Of a DNA stretch of 64,000 nt, positions 33,328 through 44,178 are shown piece after piece (within the stretch, counting starts at the first letter, position 1; every line of letters starts with the position of its first letter). The notes beneath the pieces were generated by a model. That model had not been told where the DNA came from. It did no database searches and worked only from the letters and a program-made list of their open reading frames with translations. The stretch covers positions 5,273,131-5,337,130 of the forward strand of contig OW121854.1 in NCBI GenBank assembly GCA_933228895.1, written 5' to 3'. Made by a program: the position numbers and the translations under genes. This DNA comes from Platycnemis pennipes. Lineage: Eukaryota > Arthropoda > Insecta > Odonata > Platycnemididae.

Positions 33328-33435
33328 GTAGTTTCCATCGGATTTCAATCCCTTGATGTAAACCCGTGCCCTCGGAATGAGATGTTTCTCTAATCCACGT
33401 CACCAAACCGATCCTCATCAAAGTATGTCTCTACC
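33328..33435 (-). mobile_element. tRNA-derived SINE, type S2
   Basis: On the minus strand: GGTTTGGTGACGTGGATTAG (A-box position), then TCATTCCGAGGGCACGGGTT (B-box position, decayed). A second copy at 35545-35632 shares these blocks and keeps a better B box. Confidence 0.6.
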
Positions 33436-33623
33436 TTTGTGCATCTATTATCTTTGTTGAGTTGGCGCCATTGAATCAATGTCGTACACCTTTGGAATTA
33501 ATAAACCTATTTATGGTTTTTAAGCATGTACCCGGTCGTACGCACTTTAGTCCGGTAGAAAATGGACACGAATTGGTATGGAAGAGTGGAGAGAAACCCA
33601 AAGTCGACATCAGCCTGCATCTT
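33436..33623. other. Unassigned
   Basis: Nothing recognised between the S2 SINE and the A/B tail. Confidence 0.3.
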
Positions 33624-33712
33624 CATCTACATCTACACGATACCCTGCAAGCCACCGCGAGGGTGTGTGGCAGGGCATGAAGATCACCAAGCATGCACTA
33701 CCAACATGCATA
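33624..33712 (-). mobile_element. Family A/B 3' tip only
   Basis: Tail TTCATCTACATCTACACGAT, stem-loop ACCCTGCAAGCCACCGCGAG and about 50 bp of 3' UTR. It is nearly identical to the 52668-52746 fragment, so extremely short 3' tips have been integrated at least twice. Confidence 0.8.
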
Positions 33713-33754
33713 CATAATGCATGCATAAAATGCACTACTAACATAACATCTTAA

Positions 33755-33912
33755 CGAAAGACGCCAAGGTAACCGGGGCTTAACGTCCCATCCGACGGAG
33801 AGATTACTGTACTCAAATGCTCTCCAAAAAACACTGAAGCAGGAACCGGTTTACTAATGAAAACTATCTTCTACCGCCGAGATTCGGATCCGGACCTTCC
33901 CGGTAACACCCT
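33755..33912 (-). mobile_element. tRNA-derived SINE, type S1, diverged
   Basis: GGGCTTAACGTCCCATCCGA, then GGAACCGGTTTACTAATGAA and CTACCGCCGAGATTCGGATC, align in order with the S1 copy at 54220-54330 (minus strand). Confidence 0.65.
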
Positions 33913-34033
33913 CCCGGGGACCTATTCTGTAAAGTCGAAAGAATTGCGGCTCATATGGAGAGTTGTGGGTCAACGGGACGAACGATTCGCGAACATCGTT
34001 CACCGCTGTGATGACGAATAACAGTTTACTGTT

Positions 34034-34074
34034 TATCCAGCGTTATGTCTATCCAGCGTTATGTCTATCCAGCG
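34034..34074 (+). repeat. 16-bp tandem repeat, 2.5 units
   Basis: TATCCAGCGTTATGTC is repeated twice exactly and followed by TATCCAGCG. Confidence 0.85.
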
Positions 34075-34499
34075 CGCCATTATTACAATGGATGGAGCAA
34101 GCAAGTAATTGACAATAATCAATCAACATGACTTACTGTTGATGCTTGTAATCAATCTATTCGCTTTAAAATGTAACAACATATGCTGGTATGGAATATA
34201 GGTGGACTTATTAAGAGAGTGAAACTTTTGAAAATTGAAAGTGATTACACCTTTGGAATTAAATCACGAAATGTTTTGGTTTTATCAATTGATAGTGTCG
34301 ACAGCTTCTGTAATGATATTGTTTTCTAGAGTAAATCATTACATCTTCGTGCTTGTCATTGTGCTTCGTGCTCAATTGTCTAGTCGACCGGGCAATTTTT
34401 AATCAACATTAAACAAAAGCATTGTATGGCGACATTTGAAAACAAAGCAAATAGTTTTATATACTTCTACTGTATAAGCGGCAAGGAAACGGAGGCATG

Positions 34500-35544
34500 A
34501 AAGATTTAATCATTAGCTAGTATTAGATGCATGCTCACCTTGTATTCCGCGCGATAAATATCAACGAGTCGTCTGCTACAATCGCAGCTTCTATAGGTGC
34601 CAACCGCGATAGCAGCGCCTGCTCGCCAGAAAATATGAACGAAATGATCCGCAAAATGATCCGACTCCGTCGCCTTGAGCCGGTGCGACCGTCGCGCCAT
34701 CAAGGGAGCACGGTTTGCACCACCAGCTATGACGTTTTTTCTTCCAAATATGGGTATGGTTGTGACGTCGGAATCTCGAAGTCGACTTTGCAGAATTGGG
34801 CCCCCAGGACTTCTCAGTGGAGAGAGGGCTGCTGCATTTCGCGAAAGGGTCGCGTCGCGCCTCGTCGTGCGTGCGTCTTCATCACGGACGTCTTTTCTGG
34901 GAATCGGCGGCAAAAGGGAGGAGAGCGTTTAGCAAAAGGAGCCCCGAGGAGACTCACTCCCCCCCCGCCCCCTTGATTGCCCGCGCGCGGAAAGCCCTCT
35001 TCCCTCTGAGCATTCCGACCCCGCGCCGATCTCCAGCGAGAGTGTCCTTCGGATTTCTCCAAATGTGTTTTACGCACACATATGCGCGGATCTCCCTCTC
35101 AACCCTCTCCTCCCTCCACCCTCCTCCCTCTCCGCTCCACCCTCCCCCGACGACTACGACAACACCCCAACGACAACTTTCCCAGACTCCTCTGCGATTG
35201 CTTTGCCATTTGCCGCCGCCGACGCCATTTTGAACATTTTTCGACCCCGGCAACGCAAAACATGGAAACGTCCCGTCCCTCGGGAGATATTCTCGTCCCC
35301 CTCTCCATGGCCAATGGCCTTTTGGGGCCCCAGACGACCATTGTCCTATTTAGGGGCATCTCCCAACAAAGTGTTGTTCTCAGGAAAATTCGGTGGGAAT
35401 GTTTTCTTAAAGAGTATTCTCGAGGATTTTGCGAGCGAGTTCAAGAATGACGATTTTTCGAGTGCCAAGCGATTTTTCTAGCAATCATTTTCGGAAAGAA
35501 AAGACTAGAAGAAATCTGAAGGGTGATTCTTAGAGGATAATTTC
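34500..35544. other. Unassigned, GC- and CpG-rich island
   Basis: From about 34600 to 35350 the sequence is CpG-rich. Open frames of 85-149 codons occur in most phases on both strands, which is expected from composition alone. No domain is recognisable. A first exon or promoter of a neighbouring gene is possible but unsupported. Confidence 0.3.
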
Positions 35545-35632
35545 TTTGGGATTTCTATCCCGCGAATCGAATTCGTGCCGTCGGAATGAGAAGTGCCTCT
35601 AGCTACATCACCAAACCGATCAAAGTATGTCT
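35545..35632 (-). mobile_element. tRNA-derived SINE, type S2
   Basis: The minus strand has GGTTTGGTGATGTAGCTAGA then GAATTCGATTCGCGGGATAG, a good A-box/B-box pair at tRNA-like spacing. It is closely related to 33328-33435. Confidence 0.65.
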
Positions 35633-35904
35633 CTGCGAATATCCCTATCGTTATGCAGCTCTATCTTTATGATGGGCAGAAAAATAACTTTAGAAAATTA
35701 CTACTTTATGATGCACCGAAGCAAAAATTAAGCTTTGAATACAGTCTGTATTCAGTAGCTCTGACATCTAAAATACATCACTGCAACTCATTGGCCGTTT
35801 ATCCAAAGGGATGAATTAAAAACTCGATCGGGGGGCACTTCTCCTCCTTTTCAGAAGACTATTTGCGATTTACTTGAGCGGAAAATATTTCCCATGAATG
35901 GATT

Positions 35905-35957
35905 GGATTCCCTTTCCCTTTCCCATTTCCCTTTCCCTTTCCCATTTCCCATTCCCT
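35905..35957 (+). repeat. Low-complexity (CCCTTT)n / (CCCATTT)n
   Basis: About 50 bp of alternating CCCTTT and CCCATTT units. Too irregular and short to be telomeric. Confidence 0.8.
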
Positions 35958-36164
35958 TGGATTGGAAGTCAGTGATAACTCCAGAGAAGGCACTGAAAGT
36001 TCATACTCGCAGTGTGATGCTTACCTACTCTTTCGGAAAATCTTTACCACATTCTTAACAAGAACCCGGAACAGATGGAAGAATGAGACTTTCAGGGCAT
36101 GTTATAGAGTCGATAGGGTGTGACTGATGTCCATTTTAACCCTATTTAGAATAACATATACCTC

Positions 36165-36862
36165 TATCTCTGCTTATCAATAAAAAGAAGACTAAGACAT
36201 TGTCAAGCAGCTAGAGAGAAGAGGACAAAACCAACGTTAAACAAGGAAAACAAAAAATCTTGAAGAGGTGAAAGAGTTCTGTTTCCTGGGAAGCCGAGTA
36301 ACCAACGATGGATGAATCAAGAATGAAATAGTCAGTTGAATAGCCCAGGCAAAGAGGGCATTCTATCGAAAGAAGAATGTACATACTGCTGGAAATACAA
36401 GCGAAGAAGTAAGGAAACAGTTCATTAGAACACACATCTGGAGCATGTTTCTTTACGGCAGTGAGGCATGGAGGATGACAGCAGCGGAGAAGAAAAGGGT
36501 GGAAGCATTCGAAATGTGGTGCTACAGATGAATGATGAAGATTAAATGGATCGACCAGGTGACAAACGAAGAAGTCTTAAGAATAGTGGGAGAAAGGAGA
36601 AGTCGTCTGAAAACTCTAAAGAAAAGACGGGACAACTTAATCGGCTGCATCTTAAGACGCGATGGCCTGATGAAGACTAACGTCGAGGGAAAAGTGAACA
36701 ATAAAAATGGAAAAGGCACGCTTCGCATGAGATATATGGAACAAGTAATGGATGTTGTAAAAGAGAAGAATTACGTTAATATGAAGAGAGATTAGCCAAT
36801 AGAAAAATGGAGTGGATGTCTCTGTCAAATCAATCTTAGGATTGTTGACCGATAATGAGTCT
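36165..36862 (+). mobile_element. Family C non-LTR 3' fragment
   Basis: From KKKTKTLSSS-like sequence onward: RKQFIRTHIWSMFLYGSEAW, then MKIKWIDQVTNEEVLRIVGE and RRDNLIGCILRRDGLMKTNV. It ends GGATTGTTGACCGATAATGA. Stops split it (for example after CYR at 36530 and at 36793). It runs directly into a D repeat at 36908. Confidence 0.85.
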
Positions 36863-36907
36863 GCATGGGAATGATTATTCAAAGCGTTGAAGACTACGGA
36901 ATAAATA

Positions 36908-37178
36908 AGGCGATTTACTCGGAACCGAAATCGATATTTTGTACACAAAAACGTTAGATGGAAACGGAAAATGAATTTTTGTGAAAAGATTAATTGTCCA
37001 ACCAGAGCCTTTCACTCATAAATAAAAAATTTAAATTAACAAAAGGTGACGCCCTATGAACAAGCTGCGCTGATTATATCTACGTCATCCACCTCCCGTC
37101 CTTGACAGTTTTGAGGGAAAGGGAAGGGAGTGGAGGGGGGTCCTCGGAAGGTCTGCTCACACAGATCCTGTCGCATCC
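36908..37178 (+). mobile_element. D repeat, first half
   Basis: It matches 267-535 from GGCGATTTACTCGGAACCGA to ACAGATCCTGTCGCA. The match stops at about 37178 and appears to resume for a few tens of bases near 37326 (CCCTTCTATTGGCAG), so about 150 bp may be an insertion. It faces the inverted copy at 37339. Confidence 0.75.
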
Positions 37179-37338
37179 TGTAAATAACACAAAACAACTG
37201 AGCAACACAATATTTTTGTATACTTTTTGGCGTGACTAAAAGTGATTTTTACTTATTCACGAATTACAATGTACTCAATAATGCAATATGTTTAAAAATA
37301 CACTGCATTAGAGTATGACAGTCCCTTCTATTGGCAGA

Positions 37339-37878
37339 ATGGCGGCTCGTTAACTATTTTCTTTTATCGCCGAATATGATAGAATTTGTAAAATAAAAAG
37401 GCCCATATTTTTCCGTTTTTTGATCCGTCAATTATTTCCCAAGTTATAAGCGGCGAAAAACTGATGTTTTTAACTCTTTCGGAAAAGTGGGCGTGGTGCG
37501 ACCTCTGACGTATATCGACTTCGTCCAATCACAACTTAGCCGGCGAAGCTACTACTCCTTATCGCAGTGGGGGGGGGGGACACTGACTCTGCCAATGGAA
37601 GCTGTTGCGACAGCATATGTACGAGCAGTCCTTCAGAGAACCCCCCTCCACCTCCTTCCCTTCCCCTAAAAGCATTCAAGGAGGGGAGGAAAATGGCGTC
37701 AATGATTTCAAAGCAGCTTTTTCGGTGGGCGTCACCTTTTGCTTATTTTAATTTTTGATTTATAAGTGAATGGTTGTGGTTAGAAGATTAATTTTTTCAC
37801 TAAAATTCATTTTTTTGTTTCCATCTAACGATTTCGTGTACATAATTACGATTCCGGTTCCGATTAAACGCCCCCATT
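37339..37878 (-). mobile_element. D repeat, full-length inverted copy
   Basis: Minus-strand match across the whole repeat, from AATGGGGGCGTTTAATCGG (reverse complement of the right end) to the left end AATGGCGGCTCG. Size about 540 bp, like 263-806. With 36908-37178 it forms an inverted pair. Confidence 0.75.
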
Positions 37879-37949
37879 AATGAAGGGGGTGGGGGTGGCA
37901 GGTTTTTCATCGACAGCTCCTGTTTATTAGGATGATAAATTGATGAGAA

Positions 37950-38065
37950 AAACTGAACGGGTCCGGAGACCCCTTCCGTAACGGAACCCAGGAACTCAGA
38001 GTAGAAGCGCGACTGTCTAACCACTGGGCTACCTCTTGCGTTGCAGCATCGAATAAAACAACTCT
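37950..38065 (-). mobile_element. tRNA-derived SINE or tRNA pseudogene (type S4)
   Basis: The minus strand has AAGAGGTAGCCCAGTGGTTA (good A box), then GAGTTCCTGGGTTCCGTTAC (B box with mismatches), about 40 bp apart. No acceptor-stem pairing was found, so it is not a working tRNA gene. Confidence 0.5.
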
Positions 38066-38500
38066 CTCTGATTGATAACAGCCGGCGGTGCGATAAATTG
38101 TGTCGTCGCGCGTGTTGGCTGACAGGTGTGTGTCCCTCCCTGGATCCCTGAGATTCGATCTCGGACTTGGATGCCGCCCCTCTTGGGGTCCACCGCCCAC
38201 GAAGAGTAGATTGAGATGTCCCTGGGAAGAAGGAAGCATCACGGATGCAAGCCACGTCCACCACCTTAAGCCACCACCCCCCTTCCCCGTCCACCTCGGC
38301 CACCCCACTGCCCACACATTGGCGGATTCTCCGTCAGTCTGCGGCGAACGTGAGACACTCGACAGCATGACAACAATCTGGGGCTCGACCTTGACCAACT
38401 CACTACATACACACTATTATTACTCACCCATGAGTCTATGCATTTTCTAGCATTAAGTTCTTCCAATATTTTGAGCATTTTATTCATGTGAATGATGTTT

Positions 38501-38840
38501 GGAAATTTAAATCTACTTTGTACGTTCCACACAAAGGTTGTTTTTGGTTTCCACCTTGGTTTCGACAATATATGTCATTATCACTTAATGACATATATTG
38601 TCATTATCAAGATCTTGACATATATTGTCATATATCATACATATATTGTAATATATCATACACATGTTGTCATATATCATGCATATATTGTCATATATCA
38701 TACACATGTTGTCATATAGCATGCATATATTGTCATATATCTTGACATATATTGTCACATATCATACATATATTGTCGAAATCATGGTGGAAACCAATAA
38801 AACCTTTGTGTGGAACGTGCAAAGTGGATTTTCATTTCCA
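38501..38840. repeat. Foldback element with internal minisatellite
   Basis: Arms of about 75 bp (38501-38577 and 38767-38840) are inverted copies: GTTCCACACAAAGGTT, GGTTTCCACC and TTTCGACAATATATGT on the left face their complements on the right. Between them lies an AT-rich tandem array whose unit alternates TATATTGTCATATATCATAC and CATGTTGTCATATATCATGC-like variants. Apparent ORFs here are only the translated satellite. Confidence 0.85.
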
Positions 38841-40157
38841 TTCGAGCGGTCCCACAAAGCAAAGCCTCAAAATTTGAGCTGTGAATGACGTTAGTTCTTC
38901 AATAGAGTTGAGCGGCTTCACCGCCCACTCCGATCTTTCAAATTTCCCTTTCAAAGTCTTCTACAAGAGCAGGGTGGTTTACCCTGTCCGGTCCCTCTTG
39001 CAGCATTTCACCCCAATAGGGAAGCTTTTAAGGAAGTAATTTTACATAGTTGAATTCTATGCACTACCCTTTTTTGTGTTGTTGTGATAAAAGTGGTGTA
39101 ATCAAATGTAATTACTTCTCTATTTTTCCAAGTCGTGTTGAGATGAAAGGGGTGTAATCAAGTGTTTTTATCTGTATACTTTATTAGGAATTCTAGGGTA
39201 TTATGTTAATGTAATGAAGTTTGTTCTTTTTTAATGGATGGGAGTTCAGTTTGGGTTGCTAATTAGTCCGAAACTGGTGGAATATAGTGGGGAATTCACA
39301 ATTTGATTTTGCGGAAACTCAATAAGAGCATCGCTATTAAAAAGAGAAATAAGTGATAGGTTGGGAGTCTGAATCGTTGATGAAATAAGTGTGATGAAGT
39401 CTGTGAGGGTAGTGACTAGGTGAATGCCGGCATGATAGATTTCAACTTCTTTAGGCTTATGGATGAATATAGTGGTTGAAACAAGGGTGATACGAGGTGG
39501 GTGAACTGTTGTTCAGTTGGCTGCATGTTTCCAGAAGCTTTTGATGAGAGATTTTGGGTGACGGTCCATGGACTTCTTCAAAATTGATCAAACCCCGGCA
39601 CTTAGGGGTGTACCATTTTGCGACAAACTTTTTCCGCGGAACTTCAATTTTTAGACTTTTAATGCTCAAAATCGTTCTAGTGCTGTAAATATCAGCCAAA
39701 GATGGTTGGTTTATTATTTATGTAATAGAAGCCAATTATTATTCTATTAATTATAAATAATTTTCACAAAAGCTAAAAAATCAGGAAAAACAAAAAAACA
39801 GTCAAATACGCTAAAGAAATAAAGAGAAGCCAAACAAAATCCATCAACTGCTCAAAACTTTAATTATTTGTAAATATCCTTGCTGGTGTTCTTACTGTGA
39901 TGGCATCTATAATATCATATCATTTGGCATACATCACGTGGCATATGTAATAGCATATAAGTTTCTTCTTAACGCAAACAAACACTCACTAGTTAAACAC
40001 ACTCTCCCGCTTAAGCGCTTTGTTATTTTAAACTGACCGTTTGTGATGAGCTGCGATCACCTAAACGGTTCCTCATTTGCGCTCTCGGCGCAGACACTCC
40101 TGGAGTCGAAACATTTGATTGATACAAATGTCTCGAAATAATCTCATAATAAGGCAT
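38841..40157. other. Unassigned AT-rich stretch
   Basis: No repeat family or gene recognised. At 40085-40140, CACTCCTGGAGTCGAAACAT followed by CAAATGTCTCG can form two small stems; see rejected items. Confidence 0.3.
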
Positions 40158-40159
40158 AT

Positions 40160-40225
40160 ATGCTAAGATTGGTTTGACGCAGCCCTCCACTTGGTTCTCC
40201 TATCAAATAACCTCTTCAATATTCA
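40160..40225 (-). mobile_element. Family C 3'-terminal fragment
   Basis: AAGATTGGTTTGACGCAGCC then CTCCACTTGGTTCTCCTATC matches the C 3' end seen at 1395 and 47805. Confidence 0.7.
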
Positions 40226-40236
40226 CACAATTCAGT

Positions 40237-40612
40237 CGCCACCGAAATCGCAATTACGTACACGAAATCGCTAGATGGAAAGGAAAAATAAGTTTTGGTG
40301 AACAAATTAATCTTCTAACCAGAGTCTGTCTCGTAAATCAAAAATAAAAATAACCAAAAGGTGACGCCCACCGAAGAATCTGCTTTGATAACATTGACGT
40401 CATTCTCCTCCCGTCCTTGACTGCTTTTAGGGGAAGGGAAGAGAGTGGAGGGGGTTCTCGGAAGGACTGCTCGCACAGATCCTGTCGCAATCACTGCCAT
40501 TGGCCGAGTCAGGTGTTTGTCCCCCCCATTGCGATAAGGCAAAGTAGCTTCATGGGCTCAGTTGCGATTGGACGAAGTCGAATACGTCAGAGGATGAACC
40601 ACGCCCACCTCG
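40237..40612 (+). mobile_element. D repeat, truncated copy
   Basis: It matches 280-655 from ACCGAAATCGCAATTACG to ACCACGCCCACCTCGGG. Both ends are missing relative to 263-806. Confidence 0.75.
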
Positions 40613-40654
40613 GGCTTTATACGGATCGTGGGAAAGTGTGACGTAACATTTACG

Positions 40655-40940
40655 GGATGCTGTTACTTTGCTATAGTTTGACCAAAATAGGAATACGCTT
40701 CTCGCATATGGGATACGCGGGAAAAGGGATTTATAAAAGAATTAGATAAAATTGAGAGAAGATCGGCAATATTTGTGAATTATAGTTATGATAAAGGGAT
40801 AAGTGTATCTTCTTTGTAAGAGAAAATGTAATGTGAGACACTTCAAACACGAAGATAGTAAGCCAGACTAAGGCTTTTGCATAGGTACAGGGAGGAAGAG
40901 TTAACCTCTGACAACAAGAGTATTGTAAGGGTCCCATATT
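40655..40940 (+). mobile_element. Non-LTR retrotransposon fragment, C-terminal RT region (family H)
   Basis: The translation reads IGIRFSHMGYAGKGIYKRI-like sequence, then KELDKIERRSAIFVNYSYDK and GISVSSL. This is the pattern 'LEKIQRRAARFV...SVSSML' found after the RT domain in CR1/Jockey-type elements. It differs from families A and B in sequence. Stops follow each block. Confidence 0.5.
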
Positions 40941-42127
40941 TTCATTATATAATTTTTATTTTTTTGGTTTTAGTCCATGGTCTGTTACACGGATTACCAG
41001 GTAACAGAACACTTTCACCTCTAACGAAGCGTTTCCTAGCTGATTGTTGATTCTTCTTTTGGTGGAATGTCTTATTTGACTGTTCTTATCTTCTGATGAT
41101 TTTCGTTTGGCCATTATTGGTTGCTCGGCTGCCCAGAGAGGAACACTTGAAATAACTTGCCCTTGTTGAATGATAGCGAATCCGTTCTTTTATCCCAGAA
41201 AAGTCGGTCGTATTCTCCCTCAGGGCATGGGCGTTTGGCGTTCTGTGAGCTAATTGGATGTGTTGAATGAGTGTTCCCAATTTCTAACGAGGAGGGACTA
41301 GAAAGAAAAAACTTTTCTAGAGACGAGATCAAACGTGACTCCTCGTTAATGAAAACTGTTTTTCGCCTCGGGTGCGGAAAGATGTTGGAATTTCTCCGTG
41401 AGAAATTTTTCACGTGGTGAGCGTAATTATTAGGAAAACTATAAATTTTTTTGTAATTGTGTGACACCGCTGTGCTTTGCAGGTATAGCAACCTTTTGTT
41501 GCTCTGGACAACGGTTCAAAAAGCGGAAAAACTTTGGATGGCAATGACGGCCAATCTTCCCTGAGTGTTTTATGTATTGGGGAAATTTGTTGGTGATTAA
41601 GCTTTTTAAATTGGTCGAGCTGCCATGACACGCTATACATTTCGTACGGGAGAACATATTTCGTAGAACTTCTGTGCTAACGAGATAAACTCAAGAGAAT
41701 AGTATTATTAATTTAGAAAACTTTTTGAAATCAGTACCTACCTGTAACTTCAGACGATATTTTTGGGCTGTAGATAAAACGCCTGGCTCTAATCGGCGTA
41801 GTTAGTTTTTCTATATCCCTGCAGTATTGTATTAGGATGCAGTACTGTGATGTGGAAGGCAACTGGAAACCACAGGATTATTATAACAAGGAGTCGAACT
41901 TAGATGCTCCACTGTTTTCCATTCTCAAGACGTGGAAATTCGAAGAATGGGAACGATTGATTGAGGGAGATGACATGACTCGAAGAAGGAGATTTTTGGA
42001 GAGGAAGCAGCAAAATCACACGAGATAATGCTGACGCAATAAAAGATGATAATGCCGAGGAAGGCATAACACTTAGGAAGAATGCCAGAATGTCTGTGAC
42101 AAGCTTACCGCGGTAGTAAAGCTTGTC
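40941..42127. other. Unassigned
   Basis: AT-rich; no repeat match. A 63-codon plus frame at 41837-42028 (VEGNWKPQDYYNKESNLDA) has no recognisable domain. CTACCGCGGTAAGC and GCTTGTCGCTGTACCGC near 42105-42140 are loosely inverted. Confidence 0.3.
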
Positions 42128-42266
42128 GCTGTACCGCAGTTGGTACTACCACGCTATATTACGCTTTGGAGCATATTGAGGATGATCTGTATGCCCTTTT
42201 TTTACTCATAATAGAGATTTTATGACGCTAGCATTATAAGTGAGACTGTAGTTGAGATTCTGGGCC
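42128..42266. mobile_element. F MITE, right-half fragment
   Basis: It aligns with 62710-62860 (CGCAGTTGGTACTACC, AGCATATTGAGGATGATCTG, CTCATAATAGAGATTTT, GAGACTGTAGTTGAGATTC). It abuts the next F copy at 42262, sharing its terminus. Confidence 0.65.
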
Positions 42267-42417
42267 ATATTCAGGATCTTAACCTAGTTCTCGGTGTACG
42301 ATGAGAAGCAATACCAACTTTACGGGTAGAATCTACACACCAAATGGACTCGTTGCCGTGATTTTATGACGTGAGGAGTTGAAGCGTGACTGTAGTTGAG
42401 ATTCTGAATATGGCCCT
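42262..42417. mobile_element. F MITE, complete short copy
   Basis: Left end GGGCCATATTCAGGATCTTA; right end, reversed, GGGCCATATTCAGAATCTCA. 156 bp, non-coding. Confidence 0.75.
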
Positions 42418-43412
42418 TAGGGTGCAGATAAGGGTGCAGGTTTACATGCCTATGTTGGAATACAGAGATAAAGAGCGGGAGACGTCTACGGTGATAAATT
42501 GTAAGCAATGAAACTGGCAAGAGGAAGAGAAAATGTAATTTATTAAGGAGTGGAGAACGTCGGCGAGCGTGTGATATAATTGCGTCAGAAATCAATATTT
42601 TTTACGTTATGTATTATTAACATTCTTGTCTATTTAAAGTTTAAGGTTGGTTAAATATCTGTCTTTAAATCCTTAGTCCGTAGGCTCACCAATAATTCCT
42701 TGGCATATGAAAAATTCAAAAAGAACTCAATACGATCAAGAAAATTGCAAAGCGAACGGATACAAAGACAATATTCTTAAACTTATAAAACAAAGTCGTG
42801 CCATTTTGAATATTATTGTTAATTTTAACCTTTAAATCCCGGAATAAATAGCATGGGTCACAAAGATATTTCTTTGCCAAAACATCATATAGGGTGAATA
42901 GATTTTTATCCAGCGACAGATAAAATATTTTTAAATTTTTACGCGCCAATGACACATTAAAAATTATTATTGAATAACAAGGATAAATTCGATCCGGGAA
43001 AGAAAATTGGTGTATGAAAAGTGTCATGAGATAGCTGTGGCGCAATTTGAATTTGCATCGACCAAACGGGGAGGAATTATGACGAAAGGATCGCCGGACG
43101 CAGAAGGAGCTGGATCAACAGTAATTCCTTACCCCTTACTCATAAGACATGTGAGTCCTCCCGGGACTGGGATTTAGATTGAAATATTCTACATCTGGAA
43201 GGAAAAGGACTTCGTTTAGTTACCTTGGAACAGTGGGAAATGATTCAACATATGAAGAGGGAGGACATTCAGTTGAATTACATTACCTTTAACGTCATTG
43301 ACCGATTCTCTCTGAATTTACAAAATCTTGTCATTTTTAATAACCCCCCTTCCCCATTTCGCCCGTCAATAAATTCACATCTTGTTCACAGTCATAGCAG
43401 AGACAGAGAGGG
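42418..43412. other. Unassigned AT-rich stretch
   Basis: No supported feature. A 109-codon minus frame (42716-43045) is hydrophobic and F/Y/N-rich, as AT-rich DNA gives by chance. Confidence 0.3.
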
Positions 43413-44178
43413 ATCCGAAGAAGATTAAAATAACTATGGAAAGGAAAGTGGCCGGATATCAGCTGAAGATCGATAAGAAGAAGACTAAGACAATGGTTTG
43501 CAGCAAGAGACGTGGCCAAAACCAACGTTGAACTAGGTAAACAAAAAACTGGAAGGTGTGGAAGGCTTACCAGGTTTTTTCTGCTTCCCAGGTAGCAACC
43601 TGTGAAGCAGAAAAATCAGCGTTGGACGAAGCAAGAAAGTATTGTTCAATAGAATAACCCAAGAAAAGTGGGCATTTTATCAAAAGAAGAATCTACTTAA
43701 GCTGGAAACACAAGCGTAGATGTAGGGAAGCAATTCATCAGAACTTATATCGGGAGCATATTTATTAATGGTAGTGAAGCACGGACGATGACAACAGGGG
43801 AGAAAAAAGGATGGAAGCATTCGAAGTGTGGTGCTACCGAAAAATGATAAAGATAAAATGGATCGACCGAGTGACAAATGAAGAAGTCCTAAGAAGAGTG
43901 GGAGAAAAGAGAAGTCTGCTGAGAACTCTAAAAAGAAGACGGGACAACTTCGTCGGCCACATCTTGAGACACGATGGCCTGATGAAGGCAATCGTCGGGG
44001 GAAAAGTGAACGGGACGAATGGAAAAGGTAAACCTAGTATGAAATATGTGGAACAAGTGACGGTTGATGTCAAAGAGAAGAAATGCGTGAATATTAAGAG
44101 ATTGGCCAATAGGAGAATCGAGTGAAGGGCTGCGTTAAACCAATCCTGGGATTGTTGACCGAAGACGACGATGGTGTG
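43413..44178 (+). mobile_element. Family C non-LTR 3' fragment
   Basis: The 43811-44125 frame reads MEAFEVWCYRKMIKIKWIDR, VTNEEVLRRVGEKRSLLRTL, KRRRDNFVGHILRHDGLMKA, then KPSMKYVEQVTVDVKEKKCV. Upstream parts (KKKTKTMVCSKRRGQNQR-like at about 43480) are in another phase. The 3' end is GGGATTGTTGACCGAAGACG. A duplication flanks 43570-43605: GCTTCCCAGGTAGCAACC beside TGAAGCAGAAAAATC. Confidence 0.85.

Noticed and set aside
34506..35481. Cluster of ORFs up to 149 codons on both strands
   Set aside because: All phases are open because the DNA is GC-rich. The translations are R/S/P-rich with no domain.
35905..35957. CCCTTT/CCCATTT repeats as an internal telomere tract
   Set aside because: The units are irregular and do not match the common arthropod telomere repeat TTAGG.
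37800..38450. ORFs of 100-171 codons on both strands
   Set aside because: They run through the D repeat end and an S4 SINE into GC-rich sequence. No domain and no conservation between D copies.
38570..38780. Regularly spaced repeats resembling a CRISPR array
   Set aside because: Units are tandem without unique spacers, and the DNA is eukaryotic.
38488..38888. Repetitive Tyr/Ile/His-rich ORFs
   Set aside because: They are only the translation of the AT-rich tandem array inside the foldback element.
40085..40140. Another hammerhead-like site with GTCGAAACATTTG facing CAAATGTC
   Set aside because: A stem after GAAA and a TC are present, but no CTGANGA core lies upstream.
41837..42028. 63-codon ORF (VEGNWKPQDYYNKESNLDA)
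   Set aside because: No homology I recognise and no supporting context; could be chance.
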